Origin: Saccharomyces mikatae IFO 1815
Lineage: Eukaryota; Ascomycota; Saccharomycetes; Saccharomycetales; Saccharomycetaceae
Direction of reading: 5' to 3'
NCBI RefSeq assembly: GCF_947241705.1
Contig: NC_079263.1
Coordinates: 478,524 to 542,523, forward strand
DNA length: 64,000 bases
The notes beneath the pieces are model-generated. The model did not search any database. It saw only the letters and a program-made list of their open reading frames with translations, and was not told where the DNA came from. Below, piece after piece: positions 46,447-56,520 of this stretch. Positions within the stretch are counted from its first letter, which is position 1. Each line of letters opens with the position of its first letter. A program made the position numbers and the translations under genes.

Positions 46447-47612
46447 GATATAGCAAGGCTATATTGATATTATCATTATTTAGAACAGTAGATATTTAAT
46501 AAAGAAATTTTTTATCATAGTGGAAACACTTAGAGAGGAGAAACCGATACGAACTGTTGAAAATATTCTCACACTTACTGGAAAACTTAGCCTAGCGACC
46601 GGAAAGAACCATATTTCTTGTAATATATTACCTTTTACAAGTTTTTGCGGCCCATTCATTAGTAGTAGCATAACAACTTTGTGAAAAAAAAGGAAGATGG
46701 TACAATGATGTGAAGATCACACTCAGTGAAGTTATATATTAGTTTCATTCAAGTTTGATGTGCACTGATTGTGATGTTATAGCGAGAGAGTACCATCTCG
46801 CCTACATGTGTAATAAGAATTAAAAATATCGCTGGGTTGTACTTTTTCATATGTTGGATGGAAGCACACCAATACTATGGGACTTGATTACTTTACTATG
46901 CCTGAGGTTATCTTGCGATATGCCAACTGTACTAGGCGCGCTACAGGGCTCACAGGGAGTTGGGTTCTTGTAAAGGTGAACGTGCCTTGTTATGTAACTC
47001 AATATCACACAAAGGCTTAGTAGCAATTGTCAAATAAGTTGAATGAACGGCGTTTTGACATCAGCAAATAACACCATTAAACTTACGAAATATTACCAAG
47101 AAGGATCAAGGGGTTACGTTACCGGATAGAATGTACGAAAAGGGAAAGTTTGGTCTACAGTGGTTCGTCCTCAATCAGTAACTTTTCCCTCAAGAGAACA
47201 TAAAAGTGAGACAAAAGTTATAGTACTAGAATGAATATGCTTACATTCTGTTCCGTCAACAAAAGAGCCTGTGAATGTTGTACAGATTTCATTCAATCGT
47301 AACGATATCAGAAGCGTTCCATATATTCACCATCAACATTTGACGCAGATATGTAAAATTTAGGGTGTCCATCTGATATAGAGACTAGTAAGAGTTTCAA
47401 CCCCGGAATGTACGACTTATGATTGAAATATATGAATCTCGTGTATTCGTTTAACAATCACGCCACTTTCGCGTATTAGAGACGTACTGAATGTAAAACA
47501 AACTCTTTTAACTTCGAGAATGTGGTCTCACAATCAAGTTCCATACAGGTATAAAAAAGCACTGAAATCTAAATCAGAGAAGACTGTCTACTCACTATGA
47601 TGGGCAAACGCG
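46447..47612. other. Intergenic DAL5-PGU1 with PGU1 promoter
   Basis: 1,166 bp. TATAAAAAA lies at 47550-47558, 55 bp before the PGU1 start. The long upstream region fits PGU1's regulation by the filamentation pathway (Ste12/Tec1). No gene. Confidence 0.6.
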
Positions 47613-48698
47613 ATGGTTTTTATTAGTTCATTACTTCTGTCTACCTTGTGCACTTTTGTTGTCGCAAGTCCTCTGTCGAAAAGAGATTCCTGTACTCTAT
47701 CAGGATCCTCTTTGTCCTCACTCTCAACTGTGAAAAAATGCAGTAGCATCATTATTAAAGATTTAAGTGTTCCAGCTGGACAGACTTTAGATCTAACTGG
47801 GTTAACTAGTGGTACTACTGTTACCTTCGAAGGTACAACTACTTTCCAGTACAAGGAATGGGCTGGTCCTTTAATTTCAATCTCGGGGTCGAAAATAAAT
47901 GTTGTTGGTGCGTCAGGACATGTTATTGATGGTCAAGGAGCTAAGTGGTGGGATGGCTTGGGTGACAAAGGCAAAGTTAAGCCAAAGTTTGTAAAACTAG
48001 TATTGACGGGCAAATCCGAAGTCACTGGGTTAAATATTAAAAATGCCCCACACCAAGTCTTCAGCATCAATAAATGCTCTGATTTGACTATCAATGGTGT
48101 AACAATCGATATAAAAGACGGTGATTCCGCAGGTGGTCACAACACAGATGGATTTGATGTTGGTAGCTCTACCAATGTTGTGATTCAGGGATGTACAGTT
48201 TATAATCAGGATGATTGTATTGCTGTGAATTCAGGTACAACTATCAAATTCTTGAACAACTATTGCTATAATGGCCACGGTATTTCTGTAGGTTCTGTTG
48301 GTGGCCGTTCTGATAATACCGTGAATGGTTTTTGGGCTGAAAACAATCACGTTCTGAACTCTGCCAATGGGTTGAGAATTAAGACGGTAAAAGGTGCGAC
48401 TGGATCAGTTTCTAACGTTAACTTCATTAGCAATAAGATTAGCGGCATAAAGAGTTACGGTATAGTTATTGAAGGTGATTACCTGAATGGCAAAACCACT
48501 GGCACTGCTACAGGAGGCGTTCCTATTAAGAATTTAGTGATGAAGGATATCACTGGGAGTGTGAACTCCGCAGCTAAGAGAGTTAAAATTTTAGTGAAAA
48601 ATGCTTCCAACTGGAAATGGTCCGGGGTATCAATTTCCGGTGGTTCTTCATATTCTGGATGTTCTGGAATCCCAACTGGTTCTGGTGCAACATGCTAA
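47613..48698 (+). CDS. PGU1: Pgu1, secreted endo-polygalacturonase
   Basis: 361 residues, the S. cerevisiae length. A signal peptide occupies about 1-18 and is followed by a Lys-Arg (Kex2) processing site at about 24. It is a GH28 right-handed beta-helix. Catalytic motifs are all present: NTDGFD, QDDCIAVNSG (paired Asp), GHGISVGSVGG (His) and RIKT. It hydrolyses pectin (polygalacturonate) outside the cell. No frameshift or premature stop; the gene appears functional. Confidence 0.95.
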   Translation: MVFISSLLLSTLCTFVVASPLSKRDSCTLSGSSLSSLSTVKKCSSIIIKDLSVPAGQTLDLTGLTSGTTVTFEGTTTFQYKEWAGPLISISGSKINVVGASGHVIDGQGAKWWDGLGDKGKVKPKFVKLVLTGKSEVTGLNIKNAPHQVFSINKCSDLTINGVTIDIKDGDSAGGHNTDGFDVGSSTNVVIQGCTVYNQDDCIAVNSGTTIKFLNNYCYNGHGISVGSVGGRSDNTVNGFWAENNHVLNSANGLRIKTVKGATGSVSNVNFISNKISGIKSYGIVIEGDYLNGKTTGTATGGVPIKNLVMKDITGSVNSAAKRVKILVKNASNWKWSGVSISGGSSYSGCSGIPTGSGATC

Positions 48699-49513
48699 AC
48701 CTCTTCATGAGTATTGTTATGAGTATATACATATGTTATCTTTTTATTTTTCACTATTCAACACATGATAGAACAAAAGTACAAGCAGACATTGTCATTT
48801 ATTTGTTACCCATATTAGATTTTGTTGTAAAAGTAAGTCTAAGTCATTGCTGAATGATTTTTATGACGAAAAACTACTTGAAACCAAAGAAGAAGAGAAG
48901 TGGACGTAACAGCTTATTAACATGCTGTGGTATTCCACATATTATAACTGTCAGCAACTGCGTTCATTTCAAACATGAAAAACTGTTAGACCCTACCGAT
49001 TATCCGATTATCAAACAAGAATGTATATGATTTCTAAGGTCCCTTTTGTATTTAGCGACCAGATGATCATCTTTACTTATATACCTGGCAAAGGGTGAGA
49101 AGGGGTTTGGAGAAGATGTAACCATGCGGTATAGCAAGTGAAGAGTCTGTGCCGCTGTAAAAATTACAGAACCTTGTAGTGGCATTCGACTAATCAGTAT
49201 GCTTTACCTTCGCCAATGGATAATAAACACATAAGACCCATTAAATCAATGGTAAAAATAGCTGCAATCGGCAAGGCTGACTTTCTCCGGGAATGAAAGC
49301 TGATAGTAGGCAGGAATTGCATCCCTTCTCTTGAACATTCTATTATACTTGACGCTCATCAATTGATTTTATTTTTTAGTTTTATCCATATATACATACT
49401 TCATAGACGATCCCCACAATGAAGATTTCAGCCTCAAGAGTGAAAACATCTCGCACACTTCTGAACTGTATTTTTTTAGAGTGATTTCACCATTGCCATT
49501 GATATTTTCAAGC
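48699..49513. other. Intergenic PGU1 - small Cys-Gly gene
   Basis: 815 bp. In S288C YJR154W and AAD10 follow PGU1; neither is present here, so the chromosome X order ends in this interval or soon after. Nothing recognised. Confidence 0.55.
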
Positions 49514-49885
49514 TTACTCTATTGCATATACTGCAAGCATAAAAAAAATTATGACTTTCACAAGAAAACGAGAAGATTTTAAAGAACTTATACCTGCGTT
49601 GGTTTCTGTATCCTGTCCTTCGTATAAACCACATGCATAATAATCCCTTGGCCAAGGATTGGTTTCATTAAGAAAGCCCATACTACCACATTTAACTACC
49701 ATACCTTCGGGCGCATAGGTAACAATATTTTCATACAATATTGAATAAAACTCATTTTTATCTTTAACTGTCAGCTTTCCTTCGTTAATACCACATTCAT
49801 AAATAGTTAGTGGTGGGTAAGTTTGATTCATATAACCCTTCTTTCCGCACTTAAACAATTGAGGATTCTCGCCAGTTATATTCAT
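49514..49885 (-). CDS. Unrecognised 123-residue protein with duplicated Cys-Gly motif and C-terminal membrane tail
   Basis: ATG at 49885. Two internal repeats are visible, residues about 10-36 and 62-90, both of the form KCG..G..N.T.P....Y.CG..EG, with Cys at 13, 31, 66 and 85. N-glycosylation sequons (NIT, NQT, NET) and a hydrophobic C-terminus (FLVKVIIFFMLAVYAI, about 107-122) suggest a secretory, tail- or GPI-anchored protein, yet there is no signal peptide. The frame stays open for about 32 codons upstream of the ATG with no other ATG, so this may be the surviving 3' part of a longer gene. No homologue recognised. Confidence 0.5.
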   Translation of the reverse strand: MNITGENPQLFKCGKKGYMNQTYPPLTIYECGINEGKLTVKDKNEFYSILYENIVTYAPEGMVVKCGSMGFLNETNPWPRDYYACGLYEGQDTETNAGISSLKSSRFLVKVIIFFMLAVYAIE

Positions 49886-50509
49886 TTCTTTTCTATTGTA
49901 TATCTTTCTTAATTGCTCATTACCATTACTTTTACACTTCTGATTGAACTGCTGCTGGAAGGGCCTGCTTATAAACGCGAATTATTTCTCTACTGGTCGC
50001 AAAATAGTCATCACATCTAACTCAAAAAGAGAAGGATGTAAGACGCCTTCTCATTCCGTAAGAAAATACGCAGGAAGCAAAAGGGTTTTTTTTTAGGCAA
50101 ATTTCTCGAGAATAGAAGAAGAAGCCTTGTTAATATGATGGGCCCTGAAAAACTTTAAAGATTGTATGTAAGAAGAATCTTGAGCAGTAAAAATGCCCGC
50201 AATAATGAAGATATCGTAGAAATTAAGGGTGGGGATTATGAAAGCCCTCCGTGCCAGAAGCCTTTCGGCGTAGTTCTATTCAAGGACACCTGCAGCACTA
50301 AAAACAAGGCTATATAATAAATTAATAATTTGTTAGTTAGAGAGGATGATTATCATCTGGGGAGCCTGGTGCAGTGCTAGCGGTGCTTTCTTCTTGCAAT
50401 AACACAGGGCACAAGCTCTCATAGGCTAGAAATTCTTACATGAGTGGAAGTGACAGAATCCGTGGTTCCTGCAGGTTAAGGAAGGATGCGTATCGGCAGT
50501 CTCATAATG
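49886..50509. other. Intergenic between small Cys-Gly gene and delta LTR
   Basis: 624 bp. A TATA-like TTATAAA lies around 49968-49974, upstream of the minus-strand small gene. Otherwise nothing. Confidence 0.5.
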
Positions 50510-50842
50510 TGAGAATTGGGTGAATTTTGAGATGATTGTTGGGGTTCCATGGTTGATAAAGGCAATATTATTAGGTGTATAGAATATACTAGAAGTTCTC
50601 CTCCAGGATATAGGAATCCAATAAATCAAACTCGTAATTCTACATACTTCTGTATATGCTTTTATTGTCATTGTATATGTTGTCAGTCATTATCCTATTA
50701 CATTATCAATCCTTGCATTTCAGCTTCCACTTATTTCGATGACAGCTTCTCATAACTTATGTCTTCTTCTAACACCGTATATGATAATGTGCTAGTAGTA
50801 TGGCCACTAGTTGATAGGCGATAGTTGGTTTTCATTCCAACA
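50510..50842 (-). mobile_element. Solo delta LTR (Ty1/Ty2 type)
   Basis: 333 bp. On the minus strand it begins TGTTGGAATG and ends with CCAATTCTCA, the termini of Ty1/Ty2 delta elements. Internal stretches (for example the GTGTTAGAAGAAGACAT and CAACAATCATCTC regions) also match deltas. A perfect 5-bp target-site duplication, TAATG, flanks it at 50505-50509 and 50843-50847. No internal Ty sequence remains, so it is a product of LTR-LTR recombination. The small open frames here are LTR sequence, not genes. Confidence 0.93.
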
Positions 50843-51121
50843 TAATGACAGACATTAAGTAAGAAACAAACCTTAGAATGTGCATGAAAAGCTGTCCTAC
50901 ACAGAGGAAGTTCCTATGAACATCGCACCTGGACATTTAATTACAACCGCAACATTTCCGACAACAGAAAGTGTAAAACAAATAAAGGCAGGTTGGGAGC
51001 TCATAAACATATCTTAGTACACACACATATATACATACATATATACTGGGTAGGAAGCAAAAGCTAATGTGGAATCATGAACGAGAAAAGAAACAGCTGC
51101 TCAACAGTTGGCGCGGTACGT
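50843..51121. other. Intergenic LTR - THI5-type gene
   Basis: 279 bp including the 3' region of the THI5-type gene with a TA/CA-rich run near 51025-51046. No gene. Confidence 0.6.
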
Positions 51122-52144
51122 TTAAGCTGGAAGAGCCAATCTCTTGAAGGTACCTTCTTGTCTACATTTTTCTTGGTGAATGGCCATCAATCTTTGAGCT
51201 TCTAATGGATCAGAAACTTCTTCTGGTTCTGGCCAAGATAAGTATTCGTTAGTGTAGTTGGCGACGTAGTCTGGTGGCAAAATGGCCAATCTCTTACCGT
51301 AACCGGTAACCTTCTTCCAGTCACGATGGACATTGAACAAAGATGAAGAGAAGTAAGCGTAACATCTTTGGTATTGTTTGTAAGACAGGTCGTTGTTCAA
51401 TTGAGGCTTGAAGTCGACGTATTCCTTCCAAGCGGCAACTGGGTCGGATAGAACGTAGTCAGTGGCCTTCTTGATGGCGTTCAAGAACTTTCTGACCTTT
51501 TCTGGGTTCTTCTTCAAAAATTCGTCGTTACAGATGTAAAGGACGGTACAGAAACAACAGCAACCCAAACAAGCCAACTTGTCAATTCTTAACATCTTAG
51601 CATCGGAAGCTGGTCTGCCTTGCTTGGCCAAGTATTCTTCCAATTCGACTTGTTGCATACATTCGATACCAATACCAGCATCGATCTTACCTTCGATGAT
51701 GTACTTGGCGACGTTCATACCACATCTGACGGCGGTGTAGTCTTCTGGCTTCATACCGTAGTGTTTGGTCAATTCATCGATTTGAATCTTACCGAATTCA
51801 CCGACGTAACCAATTCTCTTACCCTTTAGAGATTGGAAGTCCTCAGTGATACCGCTGCCCTTCAAGTACAAAACACCAGTGAAAGGTTCGTCCAACAAGG
51901 AAGCGACAGAGGTGACTGGGAAGCCACGGGCCTTAGCAGCCAAGGTGTGGATCATGGCCTTCAAACCCATGTCAACCTTACCAGAACCAATCAATTCAGT
52001 GACATCGGAAGGGTTGGTTGGCTCTAGGATGGCAAGGTCTAGACCTTGTTCCTTGAAGTAACCCTTGGTTTGAGCCAAGAAGATTGGAATGTGGTATGGA
52101 GTTGGTTGCCAGTTCAACAAAAATGTAATCTTATCGGTAGACAT
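51122..52144 (-). CDS. THI5/11/12/13: Thi5-family HMP-phosphate synthase
   Basis: 340 residues, the family length. It makes the thiamine pyrimidine precursor HMP-P from pyridoxal phosphate and one of its own histidines, so each protein turns over once. The key residues are present: Lys62 (binds PLP) and His66 (donor) in [11 protein letters not shown], and the iron-binding CCCFC at 195-199. Four nearly identical copies exist in S288C and cannot be told apart by eye. The next gene upstream, on the same strand, makes PLP, the substrate. TATA-like TTTATATATG at about 52253 precedes it; thiamine-repressed regulation is known for the family. High codon bias. Confidence 0.95.
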   Translation of the reverse strand: MSTDKITFLLNWQPTPYHIPIFLAQTKGYFKEQGLDLAILEPTNPSDVTELIGSGKVDMGLKAMIHTLAAKARGFPVTSVASLLDEPFTGVLYLKGSGITEDFQSLKGKRIGYVGEFGKIQIDELTKHYGMKPEDYTAVRCGMNVAKYIIEGKIDAGIGIECMQQVELEEYLAKQGRPASDAKMLRIDKLACLGCCCFCTVLYICNDEFLKKNPEKVRKFLNAIKKATDYVLSDPVAAWKEYVDFKPQLNNDLSYKQYQRCYAYFSSSLFNVHRDWKKVTGYGKRLAILPPDYVANYTNEYLSWPEPEEVSDPLEAQRLMAIHQEKCRQEGTFKRLALPA

Positions 52145-52812
52145 ATCTGGGAAATGTGTTTACTGTTGATGTGTGGTTATCTTTACAATTGAGAAGAGAG
52201 AAGAGAAAGAGAACAAAAACAAGAACACTCTACACAAGAGCTATAATACGAGGTTTATATATGATTCAATGCCAGTGGCTCTGGCAGCTACTAATATATG
52301 ATGACGTCTTGGTTTTCTCTACCAAAAAGACACGCTGCTTCTTTTGAGTTAATAATAATAGCATTTGGAGACCACTAGCTGAATACTCAACATTCCTCAA
52401 TAGCACGCAACGTAACATATCGTGGTTGAGAACCGATAAATGCATCAATTCCATGCTGCTTCCTAATGATTTGCTGCATATATGATTAATGCATTGATGC
52501 GATTCCCCTAAAAAAATGAGACACCGGATCGCCTAATCGCATACTTACATGATCCGCAAAGAGAATACACCTGCCTATATAAGCAGCCGTGCCTTTGAAC
52601 TCGAGACCGCAAGCAGTATGTAGAGAGCATTGGAATGCCAGAACCGTAGAGCAAAAGAACCATGGAGGTTTCGGTCTTGGTTTTGTACGGTAGGATCTCT
52701 GTTGAATATTGTATTAAGTTATGATATTGTACAGAATTATGTAATATCTACGATAAGTAAGTGGCTCCCTTTGGGGGAAAAAAGGGAAATGCTATACCAG
52801 CGTTGGTCGTGT
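52145..52812. other. THI5-type promoter / SNZ 3' region
   Basis: 668 bp. Two TATA-like elements (around 52255 and 52575). Expected to contain the Thi2/Thi3/Pdc2-responsive region; no defined consensus picked out by eye. Confidence 0.55.
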
Positions 52813-53709
52813 CTACCACCCGATTTCAGACAATCTTGCGCCGTTTTTGCCACCAGCCTCATTGATTGATTGGATGGAGATACCACCCATCAGATCACCC
52901 AAGTCGCTGGACACTTGTAGTAGTTTTTCTGGGTTGTCGTAGTGTGTTGTCGCTTCAACAATGGCGCCAGCTAGCTTTTGAGGGTCTGAGGACTTGAATA
53001 TACCAGAACCAACAAATACACCCTCACAGCCCAATTGCATCAGTAAAGCTGCGTCAGCTGGAGTGGCCACGCCACCGGCAGCAAAGTTGACCACGGGCAG
53101 TTTGCCCTTTTCTAGTGTAGACTTCAATAGTTCGACCGGTACCCTTAATTCAGCGGCCTTTGCTGCGAAGTCTGCTTCGTTTTTCAAAGTCTCTTTGTAC
53201 TGTTGGATCTCTGCTTTGATCTTGGTGATGTGCTTGACAGCCTCGGAAACGTCACCAGTACCAGCTTCTCCCTTGGTACGGATCATTGCGGCACCCTCGT
53301 TTATTCTTCTCAATGCTTCACCGAGATCCTTGGCACCGCAAACAAATGGGACCTTGTAGTTATTCTTTTCAATGTGGTGTGTCCAATCGGCTGGAGTCAA
53401 GACTTCACTTTCGTCAATGTAATCTACTTGTAGTGCCTCCAAGATCTGTGCTTCCACAAAGTGGCCGATACGGACCTTAGCCATCACTGGAATCGAAACA
53501 GCAGCCATGATTTCCTTGATCATGTGTGGGTCTGACATACGGCACACTTGCCCAGATTTACGCATATCGGCTGGGATACGTTCCAAGGCCATAACAGCAC
53601 AAGCACCTGCTCTTTCAGCAATGATGGCCTGTTCAGGTGTGACCACGTCCATGATTACACCACCCTTTAACATTTGGGCTAAACCAGCTTTCACCTTGAA
53701 TTCTGACAT
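52813..53709 (-). CDS. SNZ2/3: Snz-family PLP synthase, PdxS subunit
   Basis: 298 residues, the length of Snz2/Snz3. A (beta/alpha)8 enzyme that builds pyridoxal 5'-phosphate from ribose-5-phosphate, glyceraldehyde-3-phosphate and ammonia supplied by the Sno partner. Conserved PdxS motifs are seen: [14 protein letters not shown], catalytic-lysine region [25 protein letters not shown], and phosphate loop [20 protein letters not shown]. It is divergent from SNO (405 bp between starts). Copies on S288C chromosomes VI and XIV have the same THI-SNZ-SNO grouping. Confidence 0.95.
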   Translation of the reverse strand: MSEFKVKAGLAQMLKGGVIMDVVTPEQAIIAERAGACAVMALERIPADMRKSGQVCRMSDPHMIKEIMAAVSIPVMAKVRIGHFVEAQILEALQVDYIDESEVLTPADWTHHIEKNNYKVPFVCGAKDLGEALRRINEGAAMIRTKGEAGTGDVSEAVKHITKIKAEIQQYKETLKNEADFAAKAAELRVPVELLKSTLEKGKLPVVNFAAGGVATPADAALLMQLGCEGVFVGSGIFKSSDPQKLAGAIVEATTHYDNPEKLLQVSSDLGDLMGGISIQSINEAGGKNGARLSEIGW

Positions 53710-54114
53710 TTTTTCTTGTTTTCTTTCTTCTTGTTCTATTTGATATCTGCAGTTGCTATGGCTCTGTTGCAGAAATGAGGTAACCGTGAAAAACCTATCA
53801 AGTAATTGAAAAGCAGAGCAGTCTTATATGACTACAAACGTTGTCCACAAGGGCATGCAAAATGGTTTCGTTTTCCTGTTTTATATGCTCATTTTTCGAT
53901 TCACATGATATACTATTATTGCGATCGTTATTATGTCATTAAACGGCGCGTCGCCGTGCGCGATTGGAAACTGTAAGAATAGTTGAAAAATAGCACTCTG
54001 ACTCTGAATAATCATCCATTGATAAAAGCCCACTTTATTGGTGAGCGGAATGCACTCTCGTCATCTAGAATTCAGTGGTGTCAAACAACGAAGTAAGCAA
54101 AATAACTCTCAAGC
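53710..54114. promoter_or_regulatory. Bidirectional SNZ / SNO promoter
   Basis: 405 bp shared by the two divergent genes, as in S288C. A Gcn4-like core TGACTC is at 53999-54004. Stationary-phase, thiamine and B6-linked co-expression of the pair is known. Confidence 0.65.
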
Positions 54115-54780
54115 ATGTCCATCGTAATTGGAGTACTGGCACTACAAGGTGCGTTTATAGAACACATACGACACGTGGAAAAATGTATAGACGAAAACAA
54201 AGATCAATATAACGCAGAATTATCGGTGATTGCGGTGAGAGATAACAACCAGCTATCAAAATGTGACGCATTGATCATACCTGGTGGAGAGTCTACCGCA
54301 ATGTCTCTTATCGCTCAAAGAACAGGGTTCTACAACGATCTTCACACGTTTGTGCACAACCCAAACAAGGTGATCTGGGGCACGTGCGCAGGACTGATAT
54401 ATCTTTCTCAACAGTTATCCAATGAAGCTGACTTGGTCCAGACGTTGAACCTGCTGAAAGTTAGAGTGAAAAGAAATGCCTTTGGAAGACAAGCCCAGTC
54501 TTCCTCTCGGATCTGTGACTTTTCAGGCTTTATTCCAAACTGTCACGACTTCCCTGCAACGTTTATACGGGCGCCTGTGATAGAAGAAGTGCTGGATCCA
54601 GAGAACGTCCAGGTCCTATACAAACTGGACGGAAAAGATAACAGTGACCAAGAGCTCATTGTTGCGGCAAAGCAAAATGACAATGTTCTTGCCACATCAT
54701 TTCATCCGGAACTAGCAGAGACCGATACGCGATTTCACGATTGGTTCATTAGAGAGTTTGTATTGAGAAAGCTGCAATAA
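54115..54780 (+). CDS. SNO2/3: Sno-family glutaminase, PdxT subunit of PLP synthase
   Basis: 221 residues (Sno2/3 about 222). A class I glutamine amidotransferase that supplies ammonia to Snz. Motifs: GVLALQGAFIEH at the N-terminus, IPGGESTAMSLI, the nucleophile Cys in WGTCAGLIYLS (about residue 100) and the His/Glu pair near the C-terminus (SFHPELAETD). Stop codon 102 bp from the convergent yapsin gene. Confidence 0.95.
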   Translation: MSIVIGVLALQGAFIEHIRHVEKCIDENKDQYNAELSVIAVRDNNQLSKCDALIIPGGESTAMSLIAQRTGFYNDLHTFVHNPNKVIWGTCAGLIYLSQQLSNEADLVQTLNLLKVRVKRNAFGRQAQSSSRICDFSGFIPNCHDFPATFIRAPVIEEVLDPENVQVLYKLDGKDNSDQELIVAAKQNDNVLATSFHPELAETDTRFHDWFIREFVLRKLQ

Positions 54781-54882
54781 ACACAAGTGAGTGTCAAAGC
54801 TGCCATTTCAAAGAGGAAGATGCACAGGTCACAGTGCAGGGCCTGATATAGCAAAAGTACCTTTTCCCTCCACCAGAGCTTT

Positions 54883-54988
54883 TTACAAGAGGAAATAAGA
54901 TAAGAAAGAAGCCAAAGAAAAAGGAAAAGATGATTGGTAGAGCCTATCGCCGGCGTTATGCTTTTCTGTAGTTGTTTCAGCTGAGCGG

Positions 54989-55019
<31 letters not shown>

Positions 55020-56520
55020 CACTACCACCGCTACTGTCACTACTACTAACAACCGCAGTGGCAACTAACGATTGATACTCTGAATACCCTGAATAGGAGG
55101 TCCAACTGACGTTGTAGAAATCTCCTGTTCCGATGGGGCTGCCTGGTGTATACACCCACGTACTAGAGTATCCGGGAGCTCGGATGGCACCCGGAACTCT
55201 GTCAGAGATAACCTCAATCTCTTCTTTTTTATCGTCAAAACTAGCCTGCGCAATAGAAACCTCGTGACTTTCCAAGTCAAAGACAACATATGCGTCAACA
55301 AGAAATGCGTCTCCTAACACGAATCCTGAGTCAGCGGCTTCAATGTTCAGAAGACAGTGGTCCTTCGTCCGTGTCACAAAATTGGATATGTTTGCCGATA
55401 TATTGAATCCTCCAAAATCAATAGACAGTAGAGTATCCTTTACTTTTGAACAATCAAAGGTGTAGCCTTGATCGCCAGAACTGTACTTTCCGTCAAAACT
55501 TTTACCGATTGCATGTGCAACTTCAGTAGGCAGACTAGAATAGGTGGTACCAGAATCAAACAACACCGGGAATCGGACCTTCGACACAGTTTTGTTTCCA
55601 GAGTCGCCATTCAAAACCGCGACGCTCTGCGCTGTAACAAACATTCCTGGACTCACTGAATCGAGGGTATCGTAAGCCTGCAGCATAGGCAGGGTGTAAA
55701 GCTGCCCCGAGTATTTGCTTTTGTCGACTGCTCCGAACAGGATGCTTCCGAAATGTGCTTTAGGTTCATTCAGAAACAAGGAATATGCTATCTTCTCAAT
55801 CTTTCCGTGGCTTTTCAGTGCCATTGGAAAGTTTTCATATTCAAAGGGGGTCGTGTTATAGGCTCCTCCAAGCGAATGTGTATTTTCTCCAGCAGGAAGT
55901 GATATGCCCAGAATACCACCTTGGTTTTCTGTGTTGTTGGCCACTCCAAACGAAAAACTTTCTAGCGTAATATTACCTAAAGAAACAACGTCTGTTCCAT
56001 ACGTGCCTCTGTAATACGTACCATCGCCGTAAGTCTCATCGAACTGAGTGTCATTGTACTTGAAAGTAGAGGAGTTTCCGACACTGAATGTGCCCCAGTA
56101 GGCACAAAGAGTACTGTAACTCTCCGACGATATAGTGGAAGAAGGAAGCTCGGTGGCAGTTGCTGTGAGCTCGTAATTGTCGGTCGAAGCGTAGCCTGAC
56201 CCGTAAGACATCAATACGCAATATGGACTATCAGCATCATTTACATACATATCAGAAGAGCCAGTGTCTAACTGAAGGTACGCGGTTTGGGGAGGGGTTC
56301 CGATTTCCACCTTGACGACGTACATTCCTACGGCATTAATCAAAGTCGAATTCAGGACGTCATCTCTTTTGAAAACGTTAGATACATCTTGCGAGCCCAT
56401 TCCTGGGACATTTGCTAGCTTTTGAACGGGAAACCTGACGTAAGAGTCTGAGGAAGAACCCAAAACAGCCTGAGAATAGGCCAAAGATAACGCTAACGAT
56501 AGAAGAGGGAACAGCTGCAT
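54883..56520 (-). CDS. YPS6: Yps6-type GPI-anchored aspartyl protease (yapsin)
   Basis: 545 residues (S. cerevisiae Yps6 about 537). Signal peptide about 1-21; a Lys-Arg at 51-52 marks the end of the propeptide. Active-site motifs DTGSS (Asp85) and DSGTT both intact. A Ser-rich C-terminal stalk, encoded partly by a CTG/CAG run, and a hydrophobic GPI tail ([14 protein letters not shown]) complete it. Yapsins cleave after basic residues at the cell surface and support wall integrity. In S288C it lies on chromosome IX right, followed by PAU15 and YIR042C, as here. Confidence 0.9.
54989..55015. repeat. (CTG)n trinucleotide run
   Basis: GCTGCTGCT... repeat encoding part of the poly-Ser stalk of the yapsin (AGC on the coding strand). 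Confidence 0.85.

Noticed and set aside
50426-50755. 68- and 81-codon frames on both strands
   Set aside because: They lie inside the solo delta LTR or across its edge.
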